Below, piece after piece: positions 49,390-58,610 of a stretch of 64,000 nt of DNA. The notes under the pieces are model-generated. The model made no database searches. It worked only from the letters and a program-made list of their open reading frames with translations, and was not told the origin of the DNA. Origin of the DNA: an uncultured bacterium. GTDB lineage: Bacteria; Verrucomicrobiota; Kiritimatiellia; CAIVKH01. Within the stretch, counting starts at the first letter, position 1; each line of letters begins with the position of its first letter. Where the stretch lies: contig CAIVKH010000193.1 in assembly GCA_903906425.1 (NCBI GenBank), positions 1 through 64,000 of the forward strand, read 5' to 3'. A program made the translations under genes and the position numbers.

Positions 49390-50346
49390 TCAAATCCACT
49401 TCTTGCGCTTCATCATCGTCAGCAGGGCAGCCACGATGACAACGACGACCAGCCAGAAGGCCCCGTAGCTGTATGGCCATTCTGCTTCCGGGATCTTCAG
49501 GTTCATGCCGTAAACTCCGCACAGAAACGTCAACGGCAGGAAGATGATGCTGATCACCGTCAGCCGGCTCATCACGCGGCTCGTGCGATGGCTCACCATG
49601 CCCATGTACAAATTCAGCGACTCCGTCAGCGTGTCGCGCTCGGTCAGCAAGTCATCGCTCAGGCGGTCAAGCGTCCCAGCCATCGTCGCCAGAAACGGCT
49701 GCGTCGTCTCGGAAACGAACGGCGACTTCCGCGTCGCGAGCTGATGCAGAAGTTCGCGCGCCGACCGGACGACGCCGCGAAATGCCAGCAGGTCGGTCGT
49801 CAGCGCGGAGACGCTGCGGAATATCGCGTCGTCCACCGTTCCGAAGAGATTCGTCTGCACCTGCTCCACCGCCGCCGAAAATTCGCGGAGCGAACGGCGG
49901 TAAGCGTCAACCAGGTGATCGCCGATTTCATACAGCAGGAAGCCCGGCGACTTCGCGAATCGCCGGAAATCCTCGCGATAGGTCCCGCGGAGGTGATCGA
50001 GAAATCCGACCGGTTGGCGATGCACCGTCACGAGAAACTTCGCACCGATCACGACATCGGCCAGCGCGGTCACGAGCCGTCCGTTGCGCAGATTTGTTTC
50101 GGTGATCGAAAAATAGAGGCAGTCCTCGAAGACCTCGTAGCGCCCGTCGACGTCCGGCCCGATCACGCCCTCGATGACCGGCTCATTCACGCCGAGGCGT
50201 CGCAGCAGATTTTGCGCTTCCTCCGGATTCTCCGGCACGACATCAACCCACCAATACAGCGGTTTTTCGCGCCAGTCATCGAGCGCCGCCGCGTCCGCGA
50301 TCCGGTCCGACTTCGATTCAAAATCGAATTCTACGACGTTGATCAT
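49390..50346 (-). CDS. corA: CorA-like Mg2+/Co2+ transporter
   Basis: FLCGVYGMNLKIPEAEWPYSYGAFWLVVVVIVAALL: GMN motif and two C-terminal TMs. Confidence 0.92.
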   Translation of the reverse strand: MINVVEFDFESKSDRIADAAALDDWREKPLYWWVDVVPENPEEAQNLLRRLGVNEPVIEGVIGPDVDGRYEVFEDCLYFSITETNLRNGRLVTALADVVIGAKFLVTVHRQPVGFLDHLRGTYREDFRRFAKSPGFLLYEIGDHLVDAYRRSLREFSAAVEQVQTNLFGTVDDAIFRSVSALTTDLLAFRGVVRSARELLHQLATRKSPFVSETTQPFLATMAGTLDRLSDDLLTERDTLTESLNLYMGMVSHRTSRVMSRLTVISIIFLPLTFLCGVYGMNLKIPEAEWPYSYGAFWLVVVVIVAALLTMMKRKKWI

Positions 50347-51197
50347 GACTCGCCCACTTTGATTTCCATGCCTTCGCGCACAAGCGCGGCCCACGGCCAC
50401 GCCCTGTGGACTTCCACATCGAGCGCCACAAGCGATTCATCGCTTCGCGACGGAGCATGATGCGTGACGAGCAATTTCTTCGCGCAGGATTCCTGCGCGA
50501 CGCGAATGCAATCCTGCCAAGTGCTGTGGCCCCAGCCCTTGAATTCCGCATATTCGTTGTCGCAATAATGTCCGTCCATCAGCAGCAGCGACACCGGCGA
50601 CGGCTCGCGGCACAGCCGCAAAAAATGCGCGCGCTCCTCTTCGTTGGATTCGCCCCACTCCATGTCCGTCGCGATCACACAGGATGCGCCGGATGCCGGC
50701 TCATCAATTCGATATGCGGTCGAGCCGTCGGGATGATGCAACCCGCACCACCGGATTTGCAGCCCGCCAAAATTTCTTGGCGCGACGGAATTGGAACCGC
50801 GCAGCGTTGTGAACTGGATCCGCGATTTCAGATCTTCGACCTGGAGCGGCCAGAACGGCCGGTGCATCAGGCGCGGAATCACATCGCCCACCAGATGTCC
50901 GCCGCGCTTCGGCGATGCCATTTCGATGTTCCATCGCGGGCTGTAAATCAGCCCCAGCGACGGCAGCCCCGAGACATGATCGAGGTGATAATGTGTGAAC
51001 AGCATCAGCAGCGAAGAAATTTCGCGCTCGCCATCGAGGCGAAGGCCGAGCGGCCGCGCGCCGGTGCCCGCGTCCACCAGTACGCGCTCGCCGCGCGCAC
51101 CCTCGATCAGAAACGCCGTCGTCTCCCCGCCATATTTCATGAACTCCGGCTGCGCGACCGGCGACGTCCCGCGGCAACCGCCCACAATCAGTTTCAT
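50343..51197 (-). CDS. MBL-fold metallohydrolase
   Basis: MLFTHYHLDHVSGL, LLMDGHYCDNEYAEFKGWGHST, LLVTHHAPSRSD. Confidence 0.87.
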   Translation of the reverse strand: MKLIVGGCRGTSPVAQPEFMKYGGETTAFLIEGARGERVLVDAGTGARPLGLRLDGEREISSLLMLFTHYHLDHVSGLPSLGLIYSPRWNIEMASPKRGGHLVGDVIPRLMHRPFWPLQVEDLKSRIQFTTLRGSNSVAPRNFGGLQIRWCGLHHPDGSTAYRIDEPASGASCVIATDMEWGESNEEERAHFLRLCREPSPVSLLLMDGHYCDNEYAEFKGWGHSTWQDCIRVAQESCAKKLLVTHHAPSRSDESLVALDVEVHRAWPWAALVREGMEIKVGES

Positions 51198-51242
51198 AAC
51201 CGCCTCAAAATTTGATTCCATCCTCGCGGAGAAGAAAGCTTT

Positions 51243-51289
51243 TTCCAATCATTGGAAACCACCGCCCGGCAAATTTCCAATCATTGGAA
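51243..51289. repeat. Paired palindrome locus 16
   Basis: TTCCAATCATTGGAA 51243-51257 and 51275-51289; 32 bp. Confidence 0.95.
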
Positions 51290-51346
51290 AAGACCGCCGG
51301 CGAATCCGCGCCGAGCCACGGCAGCGCAGTCCGCGAAAATTCGCGG

Positions 51347-53458
51347 CTAGCCCTTCTCGGTCAGATTCCAGATTCCGTCCCAGTCCGCGAGCCTGCCGTC
51401 GCGAAGCTCGGCGCAGCGCGCGGCATATTTCTCGGACAGTTGATCGTCCTGGATGGCCGCAAACAGGTCGTGCGCCCCGGCCCACTTCTTCTCGCGGATC
51501 AGCTGCATGGCCCTCGAATGGGTTTCAAATCGCGGTGGTATCGGCTCGCCGGACAGGCCGAGCGGCTGGAAGACGCGCACCGGCGTCGCGCGGCCGACCA
51601 CGCGGATCAGCCCGATTTCACGGCCCGGAACCGAACCGTTCAATTGCTGCCACGTGGACTCTGCAACCATGATGTACGTGCCAAACGCCTTGTTCGCGCC
51701 TTCCAGCCGCGATGCCAGATTCGCCGCGTCGCCGAGCATCGTGTAGTTGAAACGCTGCCGCGATCCCATGTTGCCGACGATGACTTCGCCGCTGTTCAGC
51801 CCGATGCGCATGCGCATCGGAAGGCCGGCGGCGCGCCCCTCAAATTCCGCGCGGCGCTCGTCGAGTTTTCGCTGGCAGCGGATCGTCGCGCGCACCGCCC
51901 GCAGCGCATGATCCGCCTGCGACATCGGCGCGTTCCAAAATGCGACGATCGCATCGCCGATGAATTTGTCCACCGTGCCGCCTTCCTCGAAAATTATATC
52001 GCACGCATCGGAGAGCACGTCGTTCATCAGCGCGGTCAAAACCGGCGGCTCGAGTTTTTCGGAGAAAGTCGAGAATCCCTTGAGATCGGAAAAGAACATC
52101 GTGAGTTCGCGCTTTTCGCCGCCGAGTTGAAGTCTGTCAGGATTGGCGAGCATTTGTTCGATCACGTCGCCGCTGAGGTACTGGCGAAACGCTGATTTGA
52201 TGAAGCGCTTTTGTTTGCCTTCGGTCGCGTAGCTCAGAATCACCGCGCCGAGCATCGAGAATCCGCCAGACATCCACGTGAAAACCATCGGCCACCAAAG
52301 CCCGCCGGAATACGCGCCGAAACCGATCGCAAGCGGAACGAGCATGAAACCGGAAAATACGCCGGCGACTTGCGGACCGTTCCGGCAAAAAAGAATCGCA
52401 AGCGCGCCGGAAATAGCGAGCAAGAGGGCCACCGCCGCGACGAGCGGACGCGGCGCATCGCGAAGAAAATCGCCTTCGAGCAAATTGTCCAGAAATGTCG
52501 CGTGAACTTCGACGCCAGGATAATCGCCGCCCGCCGGTGTCGTCTTGAGATCCTTGAGGCCGGGCGCGCTGACGCCAAAGAAGACATAGCAGTCTTTCAG
52601 CTCGGCCGGATCAACAACCGGTTTCTTTCCATCCACGATTCGCAATTCGGACTGGATGATCGCGGCGGCCGGATATTTGTGATGCGTTCCGGTCGGACCG
52701 CGGAAGCGGAGCAACGCTCGTCCCTGACTGTCGAGCGCGATGCGCGTTCCGCCAACCTGCATCACGCCGTTTTCAATTTTGATTTCGCGGTCTTTCGGAT
52801 CGCGCGCGGCGAGCCACGAGGCCAGCCCGAGGGATGGCACCGTCTGGCCATCGAAAATTCGGAACGGCGTTGCGCGGCGATAAACTCCGTCATCATCCGG
52901 TTCATCTTTCACACTCGCCAGCATCGCCGCATTCGTTGCGACGGACGGAACAGGAAATGTCGCACCGGGTTCATTGGCTGGAAAAGTCTCCGCTCCCGAA
53001 ATCTTCCAGACCGGCCTGGGAATATTCGCGGTCCAGTTCGTCGTCTGCTTCGCCTGTTTCCCCATGAAGAACACGGCGACAAAATCCTTCTTCTCGCCAA
53101 TCTTTGCGCCGAAAGTTTGATCGTCTTCCACGCCTGTCAGCGACGGTTCGGAATAAAGCATGTCGAACGCGATGACCTTCGCGCCGGCGCGCCGGCAAAA
53201 ATCCAACACCGGATTGTAGGCCTGCCGCATCCACGGCCAGGGAAGCGAATTTTCTCTTGCAGCCCAGTCGAGGCTCTCCTGATCAACAACGATGACTTTG
53301 ATCTTTTCCGTGGCAGGCGACGGTTTCCACATTGCGTGAACCCGCCACATCCACGGCGTGGATTCAAAACGGTCAAGCAAACCCGACAGCCAGAGCGCCG
53401 CAACGAGGAGCGTGGCGGCGAATCCGAGAATCAGTGATTGTGAAATCTTTTTTCGCAT
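51347..53458 (-). CDS. CHASE2-domain adenylate/guanylate cyclase
   Basis: CHASE2-like N-terminus (VIVVDQESLDWAAR...AKVIAFDMLYSEPS), TMs, cyclase LTMFFSDLKGFSTFSEKL, VDKFIGDAIVAFWNAP, VGNMGSRQRFNYTMLGDAANLASRLE. Confidence 0.92.
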   Translation of the reverse strand: MRKKISQSLILGFAATLLVAALWLSGLLDRFESTPWMWRVHAMWKPSPATEKIKVIVVDQESLDWAARENSLPWPWMRQAYNPVLDFCRRAGAKVIAFDMLYSEPSLTGVEDDQTFGAKIGEKKDFVAVFFMGKQAKQTTNWTANIPRPVWKISGAETFPANEPGATFPVPSVATNAAMLASVKDEPDDDGVYRRATPFRIFDGQTVPSLGLASWLAARDPKDREIKIENGVMQVGGTRIALDSQGRALLRFRGPTGTHHKYPAAAIIQSELRIVDGKKPVVDPAELKDCYVFFGVSAPGLKDLKTTPAGGDYPGVEVHATFLDNLLEGDFLRDAPRPLVAAVALLLAISGALAILFCRNGPQVAGVFSGFMLVPLAIGFGAYSGGLWWPMVFTWMSGGFSMLGAVILSYATEGKQKRFIKSAFRQYLSGDVIEQMLANPDRLQLGGEKRELTMFFSDLKGFSTFSEKLEPPVLTALMNDVLSDACDIIFEEGGTVDKFIGDAIVAFWNAPMSQADHALRAVRATIRCQRKLDERRAEFEGRAAGLPMRMRIGLNSGEVIVGNMGSRQRFNYTMLGDAANLASRLEGANKAFGTYIMVAESTWQQLNGSVPGREIGLIRVVGRATPVRVFQPLGLSGEPIPPRFETHSRAMQLIREKKWAGAHDLFAAIQDDQLSEKYAARCAELRDGRLADWDGIWNLTEKG

Positions 53459-53526
53459 CGCGCTTTCGTTGTAGCGCCGCCGTGAGGCGGTTCGGGGCCG
53501 ACGCCATCACGGGCGCGCTACGCAGA

Positions 53527-54456
53527 TCAGACGCCCGCCATCGCCGCGGCGAAACGCTGTTGGCGCGCGGCAGGCGCGGGCGCGGCGGCTGCGTTGCCGA
53601 TGATCGAACGCAAATCCTTGATGCGATCACCAGGCGGCGGATGTGTCTTGCCGAATCCGGCTTCGGGTTTGATCTTCGTGCTCATGTTCTGCAACACGGA
53701 AACCAACGCGTTCGGATCGTAGCCAAGCCGCGACATGATTTTGACGGCGACTTTGTCCGCATCGCGCTCCTGACCGCGCGCGTAGCCGGAGGTGATGAGC
53801 TTCTTCGAAATGTCGCTGATGCTGCCTTCAAACGCAGTCGTCAAATCTTTCAGTTGTTCTCCACCTAGACTCTTTCCAGCCTCGGCGGTGAGGATCGTGA
53901 ATGCGGATGTCCACCGGCTGTTACTGATCGCATTGATGGCATCTTTGTCCTGCACATGACCGACTTCATGTGCGAGCACGGCGGCAAGTTCATCCTCGCT
54001 GCGGCACAGTTTCAGCATTCCGCGCGAGACGAAAATAAAACCGGCGGGCGCGGCAAAGGCGTTGATTTCATCCGTATCCATGATGAGGAAATGATAGCCC
54101 TTGAACGTTTCGGGCCGGTCCGATGCGGCGGCGATGGTCTGGCCGACTTCGTTCAGATACATCGTCGCGGCTTCATTGTTGTAGGGCTTGTATTGTTGCA
54201 GGATCGTCGCGCCGACCGCGCGGCCCACGTAATATTCCTGCTCCGGCGTGATCTGTTCCATCGCCTTGCCAAACGCTTCGCCGGTTTTGACGATGGATTT
54301 CGCCTGGTCTTGATTGATTGTACCAGTGGCCACGCCGACCGCCGCGACGCCTTGGGAAATTTGCGCACAGCCGCTGATCAAAATTCCGATGGATGCGGCG
54401 AGCGTCGCGATGATCACGAAGCAAACGAGATTTTGATTCGAAGGAAGCTTATTCAT
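53527..54456 (-). CDS. M48-family metalloprotease lipoprotein
   Basis: LISGC lipobox; DELAAVLAHEVGHVQDKDAI; ARGQERDADKVAVKIM. Confidence 0.9.
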   Translation of the reverse strand: MNKLPSNQNLVCFVIIATLAASIGILISGCAQISQGVAAVGVATGTINQDQAKSIVKTGEAFGKAMEQITPEQEYYVGRAVGATILQQYKPYNNEAATMYLNEVGQTIAAASDRPETFKGYHFLIMDTDEINAFAAPAGFIFVSRGMLKLCRSEDELAAVLAHEVGHVQDKDAINAISNSRWTSAFTILTAEAGKSLGGEQLKDLTTAFEGSISDISKKLITSGYARGQERDADKVAVKIMSRLGYDPNALVSVLQNMSTKIKPEAGFGKTHPPPGDRIKDLRSIIGNAAAAPAPAARQQRFAAAMAGV

Positions 54457-54932
54457 CAGTTGCCTCCCTTCAAACCGCCGGCGCGGAGGAACTGCACCAT
54501 CTGCGATTCGCTGACTTTGATTTTTTCCATGTAGTCAATCCACTTGAAGTCGATGTTCGGATTGTTCGCTTTGAACTGGCCCTCGACCTGAGAATTGAAT
54601 CCCTTGCCGGCGAGCGCGAGTTCTTCGCCGGACGCGGTCTTGCTGACATCGGTTGATCCGGCTTGCAGCACAATCTTCTTCGTCGAAAGCGATGCCGTCT
54701 GCGTCCAGCCCGTCGCGCCGCTTGCGGTGCGGACCTGCGTCCAAGCGCCCTGCTCGCCGACGACGGTAACTTGATCGCCATACGTCAATGTCGCGAGGGT
54801 CTGCGCGAACGGTCCGGGACTCGCGCGAATGACCGCTTTTTCGCTCTGCACGCTCATCGTGCCGGCCATCGCCGCGCCGGCCCAACTCGTGAGCAAAAGC
54901 GCGAACAGAATTATTTTTATGTTTCGATTCAT
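54456..54932 (-). CDS. Secreted SH3-like domain protein
   Basis: Signal peptide; AVIRASPGPFAQTLATLTYGDQVTVVGEQGAWTQVRTASGATGWTQTASL. Confidence 0.75.
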   Translation of the reverse strand: MNRNIKIILFALLLTSWAGAAMAGTMSVQSEKAVIRASPGPFAQTLATLTYGDQVTVVGEQGAWTQVRTASGATGWTQTASLSTKKIVLQAGSTDVSKTASGEELALAGKGFNSQVEGQFKANNPNIDFKWIDYMEKIKVSESQMVQFLRAGGLKGGN

Positions 54933-54977
54933 TTTCCACCTTTTGAAGATCGTCATTTGGACGCCGCAAAATATCGG

Positions 54978-55949
54978 TTATTCAGTCACCGGTTCAACAG
55001 ACTTCTTGATTTGCTCGAACAGCGCGGCGATCTGGCCGCGAAGCTCCGCGGACTTCGCTTCATCCGCAGCCTTGAACGCTTCATCAATGCAGGCGAGCGC
55101 GGCGACGCGGTCGTTCTGCCCGAAATAACTTCGCGCTGCGCGATAAAACCGGTCGGCGGCATCGGCGGATTTTTTCGCGGCCTGCCAGGCCGCGCCGGCG
55201 GCGCGGAGGTTGTCGGCCATTTCGCGAATATTGCCGGCAGTGCGCCAGCCGTCCGCGGCCTGATCAAATTTTCCGGCAGCTTTTCCCGCGTCGGATTTCT
55301 GCAACAGCTTTCCTTCGGCGGCAGCGACGCGGGCGTTCATCGTGGCGCTGTGACTTTTTTCGGCGCGCCGCTGCGCCATTTTCAGCAACCGCTGAGCTTC
55401 GTCCAAATCGCCGTGCTGAACCGCGAGATCAAGCTGGACGAGGAGCACGTCGAGTTGCGCGACATCGGATTTTGCGGCGGCGAAAGCGTTCGATGCGAGC
55501 GCCGTTGCCTCCGCGGCCTGGCCGAGCGCAGACGCGGTCATCGCCTGCAAAACGAGAACCGGCTCGCGGTCCATTCCGGCGCGTTCGAATTCGCGTCCGG
55601 CTTCGACGAGCAGCGGCGACGCGGACGAGGGATGGCCGGAGCGCAGGTGACACGCGGCGGCGTTGTAGGCATTGCGCGCGATTTCCGCGCTGTCGTCGAG
55701 CGCACGGGCGCGGGCCAGCGCAAGTTCGTAACATTTCGCCGCGCGCAAAAAGTTTCCGCTCTGGTAAGCGGCCTGCGCCGATTTCACGCTCTGCGCAATC
55801 TGCGCGTCGGTGACGGGGCCGGTCGCCTCGAATTTCTTTACGGTTCCGCAGGCGGCGATCAGAAAAATGGCTGCGAGAGTTCCAATGATTGGAAATGTCC
55901 GCGACGCAAATTTCCAATGATTGGAAAATTCTTTCGCGGCGCGGTTCAT
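54978..55949 (-). CDS. TPR-containing lipoprotein; signal peptide overlaps a palindrome pair
   Basis: MNRAAKEFSNHWKFASRTFPIIGTLAAIFLIAACG; lipobox LIAAC; ATGA overlap with mlaD. Confidence 0.8.
   Translation of the reverse strand: MNRAAKEFSNHWKFASRTFPIIGTLAAIFLIAACGTVKKFEATGPVTDAQIAQSVKSAQAAYQSGNFLRAAKCYELALARARALDDSAEIARNAYNAAACHLRSGHPSSASPLLVEAGREFERAGMDREPVLVLQAMTASALGQAAEATALASNAFAAAKSDVAQLDVLLVQLDLAVQHGDLDEAQRLLKMAQRRAEKSHSATMNARVAAAEGKLLQKSDAGKAAGKFDQAADGWRTAGNIREMADNLRAAGAAWQAAKKSADAADRFYRAARSYFGQNDRVAALACIDEAFKAADEAKSAELRGQIAALFEQIKKSVEPVTE
55880..55926. repeat. Paired palindrome locus 17 (intragenic)
   Basis: TTCCAATGATTGGAA 55880-55894 and 55912-55926; 32 bp; inside 54978..55949. 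Confidence 0.95.
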
Positions 55950-56980
55950 GGCGATTTTCCTCCGGTCGCGGGCGAGCCGACATCGGACGGGGGAATTAAT
56001 TCGGTGGGCTTGGGCTGCGGGATGTAGTCGCGGATGAGCCAGTGTTTCTGGATGCCTTCGATCAGCCGCTCGGCTTCGCGCAGAGTTTCCTGCGTTTGCA
56101 AAACGAGGCCGGGCAGGTCGTCGGCTTCGTGGCCGACTTTCGCGGTCATCGGCGGAAGTTGTGCGGTTGTCTTTTTCACGTCATCGAGAATTTTCTGCAC
56201 CTGACCGATTGACTGCTGCGTCTGCGCGATGGTGTCCTGAACTTGTTTGAGAATCGCGTTGATCTGCTCGGCGGTTGCGGGATCACGCAGGAGTTTGCCT
56301 ACGGTGCCTTCGCCGTTGTTGATGCCGGCGGCCATTTGGTGCAGGTCAGCGAGAATCTTCATCAGCGGGCCGTCGTCGCTCTTCATTCGTGCAGTGAGCT
56401 GCTCGACATTGCCGGCAACTTTCATGATCGGGCCGTTGGTATCGCGCAGGTCGGCGGCGAGTCCGCCATATTCCTCGGCGGTGGTGCGAATCTGGCCGAG
56501 CAGCGGGATCGTCGCCTCGCGGACCTGGTTGAGCAGATCTTGTGCGAGTTGCAAAATTTCCGTGTCTTTCTCCGCCACGAGCGTGCCACCGTCCTTGAGC
56601 CGTTCGCCCGTGCCTTTCGTGATGGTGATGAACGCGTCGCCGGCGAGGGCGTAGCGCTTGGCGACTTTTGCTTTCGAGTCGGCGCGGATGAAGCGGAACC
56701 AGTTGCCGGTGATTTTGATTTCGCCGATCATTTTTTCGTTTTCGTCGATGTCGATTTTGTCAACGGTGCCGACGACGGTGTTGAGGATTTCGACCTCGGA
56801 ACCCTTCTTGAGGCCGAGCGAGCCTTCCTCGGGGAACGTCAGCTTGATGGTGTGGACGGGCCTGAACCAGCCCTGATAATGGCCGGCAAAAATTACGCCG
56901 GCAATGAGCAGCAAAATCACGAGCAAAACGAAAGCACCGACGATTTCGTTGACGTATCTAAATTTGAATGGCTTTGCCAT
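55946..56980 (-). CDS. mlaD: MlaD/MCE-family protein
   Basis: VNEIVGAFVLLVILLLIAGVIFAG, EEGSLGLKKGSEVEILNTVVGTVDKIDID. Confidence 0.87.
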   Translation of the reverse strand: MAKPFKFRYVNEIVGAFVLLVILLLIAGVIFAGHYQGWFRPVHTIKLTFPEEGSLGLKKGSEVEILNTVVGTVDKIDIDENEKMIGEIKITGNWFRFIRADSKAKVAKRYALAGDAFITITKGTGERLKDGGTLVAEKDTEILQLAQDLLNQVREATIPLLGQIRTTAEEYGGLAADLRDTNGPIMKVAGNVEQLTARMKSDDGPLMKILADLHQMAAGINNGEGTVGKLLRDPATAEQINAILKQVQDTIAQTQQSIGQVQKILDDVKKTTAQLPPMTAKVGHEADDLPGLVLQTQETLREAERLIEGIQKHWLIRDYIPQPKPTELIPPSDVGSPATGGKSP

Positions 56981-56981
56981 C

Positions 56982-57695
56982 TCAGTTCTTCTCCATCTCA
57001 ACCAGCCGGCCATCGCTCAGCCGCCAGCGCGACGACGGGTTCGGCGCGGTAATTTGCCACGACTCGCCTTCGCTGACCATCAGCAAGATGGCGGCGCCGT
57101 GTTCACGCGCCCGCGTCACCAACTGTCCGAGCGGCCCCTCCGCATCGCCAGTGATGTCGCGCATGGGGCGACCGAGAATCACCAGCGAAGGTTCGCCGAG
57201 AAACGCGCGGACCCATTCGAGGCGGCGCAAAATATTCTTCGACACCGACGCCGGACGTCCTTCTGGAATTGGCCAGCAACCGGCGATTGTCGCAAGTTCT
57301 TCGATTTGCTTGCGCGTCTCGGCGTTCAATTCGCCTTGATGATACCGGAAAGAGAGCGTGAGGTTTTCGTCATTGTCGAGATTGCTGACCCAGTTTGAGG
57401 CGATGCCGTCAAAAACACGCCCAATGCCGCCACGTGCGTGCGCGGCGGCATCGGGCGTCATCACACGCCAATCGACGCCTTGAAAAAATACCGTACCGTT
57501 TTCAATTTCCAGCAAACCGCTGACGACATCGGCGAGTGGAGCGCGGCGAATTTCGTTCGAAAGCTCGACTACGGCCAGTTCACCGGCTTTCAACACGAAT
57601 TCATCCACGGACAGTGCCGAGTCGTATGGAAATTCCGCGGTCACGCGGACGGTGCGCATTTCGACAATCGCTTTTCCGGCGGATGCGTCACGCAT
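56982..57695 (-). CDS. Degenerate ABC ATPase-like protein in the MlaF position
   Basis: Between mlaE and mlaD; ABC-like strand order (VVSGLLEIENGTVFFQGVDW) but no GxxGxGK[ST], no LSGGQ, no Walker B DE. Confidence 0.72.
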   Translation of the reverse strand: MRDASAGKAIVEMRTVRVTAEFPYDSALSVDEFVLKAGELAVVELSNEIRRAPLADVVSGLLEIENGTVFFQGVDWRVMTPDAAAHARGGIGRVFDGIASNWVSNLDNDENLTLSFRYHQGELNAETRKQIEELATIAGCWPIPEGRPASVSKNILRRLEWVRAFLGEPSLVILGRPMRDITGDAEGPLGQLVTRAREHGAAILLMVSEGESWQITAPNPSSRWRLSDGRLVEMEKN

Positions 57696-58476
57696 AGGTC
57701 ATCACCGAAACAAGGGCGGAGGTTATAAAAAGCGCCGCGGTGGATCTGGCGACGGCGCGCGTGGTCGCCTGCGGAACCTCCGTGATCGAGTTGCGCACGC
57801 TCAAACCCTCGATGCAACAGATGCAGCCCATGAGCAGGCCGGGTATGAAAGATTTGATCACAAGATTCACGATGTCAGCCGGTGCGATGGCGGCGAAGAC
57901 GCTTTTCAAAAACAGATCGGGTCCACCGGAGTTTGCGCCAAGAAGCGAACCGCAGAAGTAGCCGCTGAGAAACGACATCACGACGAAAACTACGCTCAGG
58001 CAGAAAGTCGAAATCGCCGCGCCGATGACGCGCGGCAGGACGAGATAAACGAACGGATCGAGTCCCATCGCGTCGAGCAGATGAACCTCCCCGTTGATTT
58101 TCATGTTGGCCAACTCCGTCGCCATCGCGTTTCCGCTGCGGCCGATGATGACGAAGTTCGTCAGCAGCGGCCCGACTTCTCGAATGATCACGGTGACGAG
58201 TATCGGCCCCAGCAGTGTTGATTGTCCAAATTTCTGAAGCCACACCTGTGATTCGACGACGACTGCAACGCCGACGAGCAGCGCGATGAGCGACATGAAC
58301 CGCCACGCGTCCACGCCGGTGAAAAGAATCTGGCGCGCCAGAACATCACGCGTCGGCTGCCGCCAGTTTTTCGGCCGCAGCGCCATCCAGAACGCAGTCC
58401 ATGCCACGGCCAGCAAATGAAGATTCGATCCCCACTTGTCGCGCGTCTTCGCACCGATGGATGCCAGCATGCTCAT
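57688..58476 (-). CDS. mlaE: MlaE-family permease
   Basis: FGQSTLLGPILVTVIIREVGPLLTNFVIIGRSGNAMATELANMKINGEVHLLDAMGLDPFVYLVLPRV. Confidence 0.9.
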   Translation of the reverse strand: MSMLASIGAKTRDKWGSNLHLLAVAWTAFWMALRPKNWRQPTRDVLARQILFTGVDAWRFMSLIALLVGVAVVVESQVWLQKFGQSTLLGPILVTVIIREVGPLLTNFVIIGRSGNAMATELANMKINGEVHLLDAMGLDPFVYLVLPRVIGAAISTFCLSVVFVVMSFLSGYFCGSLLGANSGGPDLFLKSVFAAIAPADIVNLVIKSFIPGLLMGCICCIEGLSVRNSITEVPQATTRAVARSTAALFITSALVSVMTYA

Positions 58477-58610
58477 GGCGCGCAAAGATGGCGCACTCTC
58501 CAGCAAGGTTCAACTGTGGACTGTCCATTGGAAAATTTTGGAAGGGAGATCACGGTGCGTCTATCACGCCGCGGCGCAGCCGCACAGGCCGGTTCGCGGG
58601 CCGGACGGTT

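Noticed and set aside
58521-58545. CCATTGGAAAATTTTGGAA as a degenerate palindrome unit
   Set aside because: Only one arm matches and there is no partner at 32 bp.
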